Source: an uncultured Bdellovibrio sp. (lineage in GTDB: Bacteria; Bdellovibrionota; Bdellovibrionia; Bdellovibrionales; Bdellovibrionaceae). From it: DNA of 5,755 nt. Shown in pieces: positions 1-4,816 of the stretch (position 1 is its first letter; every line of letters starts with the position of its first letter). The notes beneath the pieces were generated by a model. It was not told the origin of the DNA. It searched no databases and saw nothing but the letters and a program-made list of their open reading frames with translations. The position numbers and the translations under genes are program-made. Where the stretch lies: positions 1 through 5,755 of the forward strand of contig CAMLMF010000192.1 of the NCBI GenBank assembly GCA_946480995.1, written 5' to 3'.

Positions 1-1
1 C

Positions 2-817
2 CGATCATTTCTAATTATGAAAGACAAAATATTAGAGCTTCTCGAAAAAACCAAACACACCGCACGCATGGAAGCCGAACTTGAGACAGCCAATTTAGTG
101 CAAAGCACTTTGTTCCCAGAAAAACAGTTCAATACTGCTCATGTTTCCCTTTTAGGTGATTATCAAACAGCTTCCGAATGCGGTGGCGACATGTGGGATT
201 ATTTTGAAACCCCAGATCATTTATTTTTATTCATCGGCGATGTGGTCGGGCATGGAGTTCCATCTGCTTTGATGACAACGGCTGCTCGCTCCGTCACGGC
301 CATCTTAAAATTGCAAAACGAGACCTCGCCAGCGAAAATTCTAAAATTATTGAATCACTCGATTTACGAAACATCTAAAGGCAAAATGTGGATGACTTTC
401 TTTGTCGGTCGCTATGACAAAAAAACCGGAGAAATGCTTTATGCCTCGGCCAGCCACAATCCGCCGTTCTTGTTTCCGAATAAAGACAGCATAAAAAAAG
501 CAGACGTCGCAACCATCGGTGACAATCCCGGCCCTTCGCTGGGACGCCAAGCGGACTCTTCATACACGGAAGCAACCGTCACGATTGCCGCAGGCGATGT
601 CGTGCTCTTTTATACGGATGGTTTAACAGAGTGTGAAAACAAAGATAAAGAACTGATGGGCGAGGGCCGCTTCATTCGCCAGATCGTGAAGCACTGGAAT
701 AGCGATAAAGAGCTCGGCCCCTTTGTAAAGTCAGTGAAGGACACGATGGAAGCCCATCGCCAAGCCCACCCCTTCGTCGACGACATCACTTACTTCGCCC
801 TAAAACGCCACCAATAG
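2..817 (+). CDS. SpoIIE/RsbU-type PP2C serine phosphatase, 5' partial
   Basis: Metal-dependent protein serine/threonine phosphatase of the SpoIIE/RsbU branch of PP2C. Relatives dephosphorylate anti-sigma antagonist proteins in partner-switching modules; the target here is unknown. Numbering from the ATG at 17, a charged, probably coiled-coil linker (1-30, with the ELETANLVQ signature) leads into the catalytic domain. The metal-binding motifs are all present: GGDMWD (56-61), GDVVGHG (74-80), SHNPP (146-150), YTDGLTE (199-205) and DDIT (255-258), so the domain looks complete and active. The frame stays open from base 2 to the ATG (RSFLI before the Met), and no Shine-Dalgarno sequence precedes that ATG. 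I therefore infer that the true start, and probably a sensory or receiver domain, lies left of the window. If the ATG at 17 is the real start, this would be a 266-residue stand-alone phosphatase. It is convergent with the hydrolase gene, six bases after its stop. Confidence 0.9.
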   Translation, partial: RSFLIMKDKILELLEKTKHTARMEAELETANLVQSTLFPEKQFNTAHVSLLGDYQTASECGGDMWDYFETPDHLFLFIGDVVGHGVPSALMTTAARSVTAILKLQNETSPAKILKLLNHSIYETSKGKMWMTFFVGRYDKKTGEMLYASASHNPPFLFPNKDSIKKADVATIGDNPGPSLGRQADSSYTEATVTIAAGDVVLFYTDGLTECENKDKELMGEGRFIRQIVKHWNSDKELGPFVKSVKDTMEAHRQAHPFVDDITYFALKRHQ

Positions 818-819
818 GT

Positions 820-844
820 GCCTTTAGTTGAGCGCCTTAAAGGC
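820..844. terminator. weak hairpin between convergent genes
   Basis: A 7-bp perfect inverted repeat (820-826 with 838-844, 11-base loop) spans the junction of the convergent phosphatase and hydrolase genes and includes the hydrolase stop codon (TAA, bases 826-824). Neither strand has a T-run after the stem, so it is at best a weak or Rho-assisted transcription end. Confidence 0.25.
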
Positions 845-2143
845 CCAAAAATAATCCTTACGAGCGTTTGATTTCTGCACAAGATCCGCAGGAATTTTTT
901 CTCCGCGAATGGCGAAGTTAAAGAATTGTTCTTGATAGGGATCTTCTTCCGACAGCAATTGCAAATTCGGATTGTGACCACCTTCTACTAATATCATCAA
1001 CTGCTTTTGCTTACGCGCCACTTGCTTAAAGTGCGCAATCGCCCCGGGGGCTGGTGTTGCGCTGTCGGTGCTGCCTTGAAAGTAAGTCACTGGCACGTTC
1101 AGCGGATAGTCTGTCGCCTTGAAGGTGCGCAAGTTTTTTGCTTTCAGTTGCCTGCAGATCGCTGGTGCATTTTCATCAAGGGCTGATACTAATTTGCGCT
1201 GAACCAACACATCCGACATACGCAATTGCTCGGAAGCCATATTAAATTCCTGGCACGAGATCATGTAATACGGGACCTCATTCGGCATAAAAAGCAAATG
1301 CCCTTCAGGCGTAGGTGTTCCGAAAAGGACCTTAAGCTCAGCAATTAAGTTTTTGTACTGTTGATCATCGATCAACGCCAAAAACTTATCACGCAAATGC
1401 ATCGCCCCTTGGTAATACATCAACTGCCCTCGAGAAATCACCGAAAACCACAAACTAGAAACACCATGTTCCGCCGTAATTTTTTCCAGACGATCCACAA
1501 CAAAAGCAGGCAAAGAATCCAAAACTTTCTGCAAAATTTTGCGACGGTGCGGACCTTCCCACAACGACAAATCACCAGAAAACAACACGCCCTCTAAAAC
1601 CACCGCGCGAGTGTGCGCAGGAAACAACGACGCGTACATCGTCGCAGGCACTGTGCCGTAAGAAATTCCGAAAACAGACCACTTAGAAATTTGTAAATGC
1701 TGGCGGATCATTTCCGCATCACGTGCGACTTTTTCGGAAGAATAAAATTGCGGATCTAAAAACATCGCCAATGTGGCTGGTCGCGAACAACCGATCCCCC
1801 GGTGTTCCATAATTAGTACATTGAATGGCATTTCTTTACTGAACAATCCCCAGTGTGCTGGCTGCCCAGGGCCTCCGGTGAAATAGATCACCGTTTCTTT
1901 TTTGGCATCATAGCCACCAGAAAAATACGCATAGATATCTGTTTTGCCTGCCGCGGGTTTTGCGTAATCAACAGGAACTGAAACGAAAAAGCCTTTTTCA
2001 CGTTCAATGATATCCTGATAAGAAGTTTCGCACATGGTGCGCCCGGATTGATAAGTTTCAACAGTCGGCAAAGGCAAAGCGCCCACAGCCGCTGCCGCGT
2101 TAAGGCCCCCCAAAACAGTCAGTGCAAATATCAGATTTTTCAT
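824..2143 (-). CDS. Exported alpha/beta hydrolase, peptidase S33-like
   Basis: Predicted 439-residue serine hydrolase resembling proline iminopeptidase and tripeptidyl aminopeptidase (S33) enzymes, which release N-terminal residues from peptides. Residues 1-20 or so (MKNLIFALTVLGG then an Ala-rich stretch) form a signal peptide, so it should act in the periplasm or outside. Visible motifs: oxyanion-hole GGPG (90-93), HRGIGCSRP (114-122), nucleophile elbow GISYG with Ser161, candidate Asp360 in STDSATP, and catalytic His390 in EGGHNP. A lid-like insertion of about 190 residues lies between the nucleophile and the acid, as is usual in S33 enzymes. I chose the ATG at 2143 because the signal peptide starts there; a GTG nine codons upstream would add MGISIRTAT ahead of it. 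No good Shine-Dalgarno site precedes the ATG; instead a dyad arm abuts the start codon. The substrate is not determinable; an esterase role is possible. Confidence 0.88.
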   Translation of the reverse strand: MKNLIFALTVLGGLNAAAAVGALPLPTVETYQSGRTMCETSYQDIIEREKGFFVSVPVDYAKPAAGKTDIYAYFSGGYDAKKETVIYFTGGPGQPAHWGLFSKEMPFNVLIMEHRGIGCSRPATLAMFLDPQFYSSEKVARDAEMIRQHLQISKWSVFGISYGTVPATMYASLFPAHTRAVVLEGVLFSGDLSLWEGPHRRKILQKVLDSLPAFVVDRLEKITAEHGVSSLWFSVISRGQLMYYQGAMHLRDKFLALIDDQQYKNLIAELKVLFGTPTPEGHLLFMPNEVPYYMISCQEFNMASEQLRMSDVLVQRKLVSALDENAPAICRQLKAKNLRTFKATDYPLNVPVTYFQGSTDSATPAPGAIAHFKQVARKQKQLMILVEGGHNPNLQLLSEEDPYQEQFFNFAIRGEKIPADLVQKSNARKDYFWAFKALN

Positions 2144-2181
2144 AGTGGCAGTTCTAATGGAAATCCCCACGGGCTGCCACT
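2144..2181. promoter_or_regulatory. 8-bp dyad abutting the hydrolase start codon
   Basis: AGTGGCAG (2144-2151) and CTGCCACT (2174-2181) are perfect inverted repeats with a 22-base spacer. In the hydrolase mRNA the second arm sits directly before the ATG, and the spacer contains GTGGGGA, the only purine-rich SD-like sequence nearby. The structure could be an RNA hairpin controlling translation or a DNA operator. On the + strand a T5 run (counting the last stem base) follows the second arm, but no + gene lies upstream to be terminated. Confidence 0.4.
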
Positions 2182-2215
2182 TTTTGTCCCGGCCTTGAAT
2201 AAATTTCGAGTGAAA

Positions 2216-2249
2216 GTGCCCAAAAGAGCGCTATCGGCCTCTTGGGGAC
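2216..2249. repeat. Imperfect inverted repeat in divergent intergenic region
   Basis: Arms 2216-2228 and 2239-2249 can form ten base pairs with one G/G mismatch and a two-A bulge around a 10-base loop. It lies midway between the divergent hydrolase and six-cysteine-protein genes and overlaps the candidate -35 of the latter. It could be an operator; its function is not known. Confidence 0.3.
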
Positions 2250-2269
2250 GGCACAACTCTCGCTATCAA
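2242..2269 (+). promoter_or_regulatory. Candidate promoter of the six-Cys secreted protein
   Basis: A TTGGGG -35-like hexamer (2242-2247), 16-base spacer and TATCAA -10-like hexamer (2264-2269) would start transcription about 20-25 bases before the ATG at 2300. Matches to the sigma70 consensus are only moderate. Confidence 0.3.
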
Positions 2270-2288
2270 TGGAACATCGAATCCTCTC

Positions 2289-2293
2289 AGGAG
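2289..2293 (+). promoter_or_regulatory. Ribosome binding site fixing the start at 2300
   Basis: AGGAG lies six bases before the ATG at 2300. It decides the start: the same frame is open much further upstream (to about 2048), but that extension overlaps the hydrolase gene and has no signal peptide at its own start. Confidence 0.75.
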
Positions 2294-2299
2294 AAAATC

Positions 2300-2716
2300 A
2301 TGAAGAAGTCCCTTTCGTTAATTTTAGCGGCTCTCACAATTACCTCGCTAGCTCAGGCGGCTCCCTCGGTACAATGCCGCGGTGTCGATGGCAATAATGA
2401 GCAAGTGGCCGTGCAAGCCCGTGATATCAAAAGCGAAGAAGGCGCCCTGAAAGTGGGCTCTTTGCGCGTCGTAACTTTGAAATTGTTTGGCAAAAGAGAA
2501 CTTTGCAAAAACGCGATCACCGTCGGCGACAAAAACTCACAATTCTATGTGGCTTGCCATGAACCGGAAGGCGTTTACACTTTGGCTTTAAAAATCCAAG
2601 GGACAAATAAATATGCCGGCACATTCTGCGGCAACGGCCCTCAGACTGAGGTGGCCGGTTTACGTTTCACTGACGAAGAGTGCATTGCACTTTCTTGTGC
2701 GACAACAGGGCTTTAA
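2300..2716 (+). CDS. Small exported six-cysteine protein, unknown function
   Basis: A 138-residue protein I do not recognise. Residues 1-20 are a clear Sec signal peptide (MKK, hydrophobic core, cleavage likely after SLAQA at 20 or 21). The mature part, about 118 residues, has six cysteines (C26, C69, C86, C110, C128, C133), an even number that fits three disulfides in the periplasm or outside the cell. It reads as alternating polar and hydrophobic beta-strand-like segments, with no catalytic motif or lipobox that I can identify. The gene stands alone: divergent from the hydrolase and convergent with rnpB. Its TAA stop falls inside the 3' hairpin. The start is supported by AGGAG six bases upstream. 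It could be a small beta-rich binding or inhibitor-like protein, but that is a guess. Confidence 0.85.
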   Translation: MKKSLSLILAALTITSLAQAAPSVQCRGVDGNNEQVAVQARDIKSEEGALKVGSLRVVTLKLFGKRELCKNAITVGDKNSQFYVACHEPEGVYTLALKIQGTNKYAGTFCGNGPQTEVAGLRFTDEECIALSCATTGL

Positions 2717-2732
2717 GAAGTAAAGCCCTGTT
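2704..2732. terminator. Bidirectional hairpin between the six-Cys gene and rnpB
   Basis: A perfect 12-bp stem (2704-2715 with 2721-2732) with a 5-base AGAAG loop separates the convergent six-cysteine gene (+) and rnpB (-). The stop codon TAA (2714-2716) of the protein gene is part of the stem. Only two T residues end each side of the stem, so the U-tract is poor in both directions; termination is inferred from stem strength and the convergent position. Confidence 0.6.
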
Positions 2733-2748
2733 AAAGAAGGCGGGATCA

Positions 2749-3128
2749 CGGTTTTGCTGTAAGCCGGATTCTGTCCAAATCACCAGGTCCCATAAATTGC
2801 CCCGATAATCATAGATGATCATTCCTCTGGGAGTGCCATTACTGACACCCTCAAGCGATCTTACCCGAAAGCTACGGACTGGCCGTCCTACTAGTGCTTT
2901 CCTATTTGATCTTGCTCCGCGCAGAGTTTGACTGTTTTCACTCCAGCGGCTCCCCTAGAGGCTCCCGTTCCCGCCTCCAGGCTCGTAGCCCTGGACATTC
3001 TCTCTGTTCCACTGTTCCTGATATTACTACCGAGGGGCGTTACCCCTTGCGCTGCCATATGGAGTCCGGACTTTCCTCTCTAATTTCAAGAATTTAGAGC
3101 ATTATTAGAGCGATCATCCGCAAAACCG
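2749..3128 (-). ncRNA. rnpB: RNase P RNA, bacterial type A
   Basis: The catalytic RNA of RNase P, which cuts the 5' leader from pre-tRNAs. Read on -, it has the universal core: GAGGAAAGTCCGGACTCC (3078-3061), ACAGTGGAACAGAGAG, CGGAGCAAGATCAAATAGG, CGGGTAAG ahead of GCTTGAG (the GGU loop that binds tRNA CCA), and ACAGAATCCGGCTTA near the 3' end (2774-2760). P1 is a perfect 9-bp pairing of 3128-3120 with 2757-2749 and sets both ends, giving about 380 nt. P2 pairs 3118-3112 with 2820-2814; P3 pairs 3110-3104 with 3084-3078. P16 (AAAGC/GCTTT) and P17 (GGAC/GTCC) are present, as in type A. Between P2 and P4 there is an extra segment that can fold as a P19-like helix. The exact 3' end is uncertain by several bases. 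Confidence 0.96.
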
Positions 3129-3135
3129 AACGCGA

Positions 3136-3164
3136 TTCTTAACACCGTCCAGCATATTGCGCAA
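3136..3164 (-). promoter_or_regulatory. rnpB promoter
   Basis: On the - strand TTGCGC (-35, 3164-3159), a 17-base spacer and TAAGAA (-10, 3141-3136) lie seven bases before the P1-defined 5' end of rnpB at 3128, the spacing expected of a sigma70-type promoter. The -35 sits in the palindrome TTGCGCAA. Confidence 0.55.
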
Positions 3165-3174
3165 GAGAGTTTTC

Positions 3175-3203
3175 TTCAATCCATTTTTATTTTACTTTAT
3201 AAG
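3175..3203 (+). promoter_or_regulatory. Candidate promoter of the FN3-like gene
   Basis: TTCAAT (3175-3180), a 17-base spacer and TATAAG (3198-3203, 5 of 6 matches to the -10 consensus) would start transcription near 3210, about 30 bases before the ATG. It is divergent from and just upstream of the rnpB promoter. Confidence 0.4.
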
Positions 3204-3238
3204 TATCGTTTACAAATCAATCCCACGAAGGAAAGACC

Positions 3239-3703
3239 ATGAAGATCATCGTATCTCTATTCGCATTCGCTCTGACTTTAGCTCTCACATCTCCGGTATT
3301 GGCTGAAGAGGGCCATGGTGGCGGCGGACACGGCAACTTGGCAGAGAAAATGAATTCTCTATTCCCAGAAAAGCAGCCAGTTCCGGCAAAACGCGAAGTG
3401 CCTGCTAAGCCAGAGCTTTCAGCTCCTGCGTATTTTTCAGAAGTAAAAGGCGGCACAGCTTCTTTGACTTGGAAAGCGGTTGCCGGCGCGGATGAATACC
3501 ACGTGCAAGTGGCAACAGATCCAAACTTCAAATGGTTGGTTGCAAACGCAAATCACCACAAAGAAACTTCTTTCGAAGCAACAAACTTGGAAGCTGGTAA
3601 ACATTATTTCTGGCGTGTAGCGGCTGTTAAGTCGAACAACTGGAGCACTTGGCGCAAAAGCTTTTTCGCGTCATCAATGTTCACAACACCTGACGCGAAA
3701 TAG
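3239..3703 (+). CDS. Exported fibronectin type III-like domain protein
   Basis: A 154-residue exported protein. Residues 1-22 form a signal peptide (cleavage likely after PVLA). They are followed by a short His/Gly-rich stretch (EEGHGGGGHG, 23-32) that could bind metal, then a Pro/Lys-rich linker (46-60, with the repeated VPAK motif). Residues 60-150 look like a fibronectin type III fold: APAYF at the first strand, the LTWKAVAGADEYHVQVATD core (77-94), and HYFWRVAAVKSNNWSTW (122-138), the typical YxWRV strand of bacterial FN3 domains. No catalytic motif is visible, so a binding or envelope-structural role is inferred. AAGGA six bases before the ATG supports the start. It is a single-gene unit: rnpB is divergent upstream and a strong terminator follows. 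The precise FN3 assignment is from pattern, not from a search. Confidence 0.85.
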   Translation: MKIIVSLFAFALTLALTSPVLAEEGHGGGGHGNLAEKMNSLFPEKQPVPAKREVPAKPELSAPAYFSEVKGGTASLTWKAVAGADEYHVQVATDPNFKWLVANANHHKETSFEATNLEAGKHYFWRVAAVKSNNWSTWRKSFFASSMFTTPDAK

Positions 3704-3729
3704 TTTTTAAATTTTAGAATTGTTTTAGA

Positions 3730-3767
3730 AAAGCCCTCTAGCTGAAGCTATGAGGGCTTTGTTTTTT
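3730..3767 (+). terminator. Rho-independent terminator of the FN3-like gene
   Basis: AAAGCCCTC (3730-3738) pairs with GAGGGCTTT (3752-3760). The stem extends inward by four more pairs after a one-base bulge, closing a TGAA loop, and is followed by G then T6 (3762-3767). It also covers the stop codon and last codons of the convergent Csp-like gene and may end that - transcript, though the T-run on that side is short. Confidence 0.88.
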
Positions 3768-4145
3768 CTGGATCTCACCGACAGCGACCTTCACGGTCAT
3801 ACCCGACATAGCTCTGCATAGTTCCGCCGAACGACGACAAGACTCTGCACAGTGCTTAAAGATTTCATCGTACTCGTAACGTTCGCATTCTGCTGCCGTC
3901 GCCAGACACATCTCAAAAGCCAGTTCGCAGGACTGGTGATGAAAGTCTGATTCAGCAATTAAAAGTTTTGCCGATAAAGAGCACGCATCCGCACACAGCT
4001 GTAAGAGCTGTAAGTGTTTACCGGAAAATGCCGTGCCTTTTTCTTCCAGACAATAATGGAAAGTCTCCAAACAATGGCGCGTGGTATTCAAACAAGCCTT
4101 AATACAATTTGTAACATCGCTATCTTGAACTGCATGATTATGCAT
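3738..4145 (-). CDS. Cytosolic four-helix-bundle Cu(I)-binding protein (DUF326/Csp-like)
   Basis: A 135-residue Cys-rich protein of the copper storage protein (Csp, DUF326) type, in which cysteines line the core of a four-helix bundle and bind many Cu(I) ions. It has 12 cysteines in the family's heptad-like spacing: C14, C18, C25, C32 (helix 1); C51, C55 (helix 2); C73, C80, C87 (helix 3); C99, C103, C110 (helix 4), plus several His (24, 30, 44, 69, 70, 98). There is no signal peptide, so it fits the cytosolic Csp3 class rather than the exported Csp1 class. The C-terminal 20 residues lack Cys and are probably a tail. GGGGAGG seven bases before the ATG is a strong ribosome binding site. It lies downstream of the OsmC gene on the same strand, with a terminator between. 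Copper binding is known for family members; here it is inferred from Cys spacing. Confidence 0.9.
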   Translation of the reverse strand: MHNHAVQDSDVTNCIKACLNTTRHCLETFHYCLEEKGTAFSGKHLQLLQLCADACSLSAKLLIAESDFHHQSCELAFEMCLATAAECERYEYDEIFKHCAESCRRSAELCRAMSGMTVKVAVGEIQKKQSPHSFS

Positions 4146-4152
4146 ATAACTT

Positions 4153-4159
4153 CCTCCCC
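4153..4159 (-). promoter_or_regulatory. Strong ribosome binding site of the Csp-like gene
   Basis: On the - strand GGGGAGG lies seven bases before the ATG (4145-4143). It is the best Shine-Dalgarno match in the window and fixes this start. Confidence 0.75.
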
Positions 4160-4179
4160 AATTAGAAGCTTTCTGTCAC

Positions 4180-4185
4180 TATATA
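4180..4185 (-). promoter_or_regulatory. Possible -10 element of the Csp-like gene
   Basis: TATATA on the - strand would place a start near 4173, about 28 bases before the ATG. No convincing -35 hexamer is seen at 16-18 bases, where the upstream terminator hairpin lies. The gene may instead depend on an activator or on read-through from the OsmC gene. Confidence 0.25.
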
Positions 4186-4222
4186 AAAAAATTTAAGAAC
4201 AAGGAGGCTAGTTCTTAAATTT
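4185..4222 (-). terminator. Rho-independent terminator of the OsmC-family gene
   Basis: A perfect 12-bp inverted repeat (4189-4200 with 4211-4222, 10-base loop). On the - strand the stem ends in TTT and runs on into four more T residues (7 Ts, 4191-4185). It lies 35 bases after the OsmC stop codon. The stem is AT-rich, so some read-through into the Csp-like gene is plausible. Confidence 0.75.
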
Positions 4223-4256
4223 CTGCAATAAGTTGCTAAGAAACAAGAAACTGAAG

Positions 4257-4694
4257 TTATTCTGTAATCTGAAATTTAACAGTTTTCTCCGTCTTGATAG
4301 AGTTCATAACCAAACAACCCTTAAGAGATTTTTCCAACAGCATTTGCCCTTTATCTTTAGCGCTGGGCTTCGCTAGCGTGACGTTCATTTGGGCGCGCGC
4401 CATCCACGGAAATCCTTTTTCGTCGCGATCCACTTCCAGTGTTAGCTCTGCAGAAATTCTTTCGAACGTCAGTTCAGATTTTTCAGCGTACACCTTGAAG
4501 GTTGAAATATAGCAATTGATCATCGCCAACGCATAAAAATCTTCAGCAGAAAATCCCCCACCAGGCCCACCAAACTCTGGCGGAATCGCGGCTTGCAATC
4601 CCGCGCCGACAGCTTCGGCAGAAGTATGCCAATTAACACCTACTCCTGAAACGGCAGAACTGTGCACTGTGAATCGCATCGGATACTGAAGCAT
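4257..4694 (-). CDS. OsmC-family peroxide-defence protein
   Basis: A 145-residue protein of the OsmC/Ohr family, thiol-dependent peroxidases that reduce organic hydroperoxides in the cytoplasm. The length is typical. The family signature PPEFGGPGGGFSAEDF (38-53) precedes helix ALAMINC with Cys61, and the second conserved cysteine is Cys127 in LKGCLVMNSI; both catalytic cysteines are therefore present. No signal peptide. The general OsmC branch fits better than Ohr, but I cannot separate OsmC from the YhfA-like branch by eye. AAGGAG (4706-4701) lies six bases before the ATG. The gene has its own terminator, the Csp-like gene follows on the same strand, and a PAS-histidine kinase is divergent across a shared promoter region. 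Confidence 0.92.
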   Translation of the reverse strand: MLQYPMRFTVHSSAVSGVGVNWHTSAEAVGAGLQAAIPPEFGGPGGGFSAEDFYALAMINCYISTFKVYAEKSELTFERISAELTLEVDRDEKGFPWMARAQMNVTLAKPSAKDKGQMLLEKSLKGCLVMNSIKTEKTVKFQITE

Positions 4695-4716
4695 TTTTGA
4701 CTCCTTGGCCTGAAAC

Positions 4717-4731
4717 CCTTGATAAACAAGG
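4717..4731. repeat. Short inverted repeat in the OsmC 5' leader
   Basis: CCTTG (4717-4721) and CAAGG (4727-4731) flank a 5-base loop. In the OsmC mRNA the upstream arm GCCTTG could pair either with this CAAGG or with the CAAGG that overlaps the ribosome binding site (4707-4703). It is short, so its significance is uncertain. Confidence 0.3.
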
Positions 4732-4745
4732 CTTTTACAACCTTA

Positions 4746-4782
4746 AATTACAAAACTTTAATCCCCAAGAGGTTTTGTAATT
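4746..4782. promoter_or_regulatory. 11-bp perfect dyad, likely operator of the divergent OsmC and kinase genes
   Basis: AATTACAAAAC (4746-4756) and GTTTTGTAATT (4772-4782) are perfect inverted repeats with a 15-base spacer. The right arm overlaps the predicted -10 elements of both flanking genes. A further TTACAA half-site lies at 4735-4740, 13 bases from the one at 4748. TTACAA/TTGTAA half-sites recall binding sites of MarR/OhrR-type repressors, but the long spacer does not match a classical OhrR box, and no regulator gene is in view. Confidence 0.45.
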
Positions 4783-4807
4783 ATATTAAATAAAAACAAT
4801 CTGGAAA
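4780..4807 (-). promoter_or_regulatory. Candidate promoter of the OsmC-family gene
   Basis: A perfect TATAAT on the - strand (4785-4780) with TTTCCA (4807-4802, 4 of 6) 16 bases upstream. Transcription would start near 4773, giving a leader of about 80 bases. Confidence 0.4.
4782..4787 (+). promoter_or_regulatory. Candidate -10 of the histidine kinase gene
   Basis: TATATT (5 of 6) on + would start transcription near 4794, about 23 bases before the ATG. The -35 region (around 4758) is poor and falls inside the dyad spacer. It overlaps the opposing OsmC -10. Confidence 0.35.
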
Positions 4808-4816
4808 AATACAAAC

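Noticed and set aside
1361..1597. 78-codon + strand open frame inside the hydrolase gene
   Set aside because: Antisense to a well-supported enzyme gene, with no recognisable motif or start signal.
2144..2170. GTG start nine codons upstream for the hydrolase
   Set aside because: It would put polar residues before an otherwise perfect signal peptide, and it falls inside the dyad.
2048..2299. N-terminal extension of the six-cysteine protein
   Set aside because: It overlaps the hydrolase gene and its regulatory region and would bury an intact signal peptide; AGGAG before 2300 marks the real start.
2894..3097. 67-codon + strand open frame
   Set aside because: It lies wholly inside rnpB on the opposite strand and its codons are the complement of conserved RNase P core sequence; no ribosome site.
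3217..3531. 104-codon - strand open frame opposite the FN3-like gene
   Set aside because: Shadow of the FN3-like gene: low-complexity translation, no ribosome site, and no domain; the + strand frame has a signal peptide and a domain.
4185..4222. Long perfect AT-rich inverted repeat considered as an operator or mobile-element end
   Set aside because: On the - strand it is followed by a T-run just after the OsmC stop, so a terminator explains it; no transposase or target duplication is nearby.
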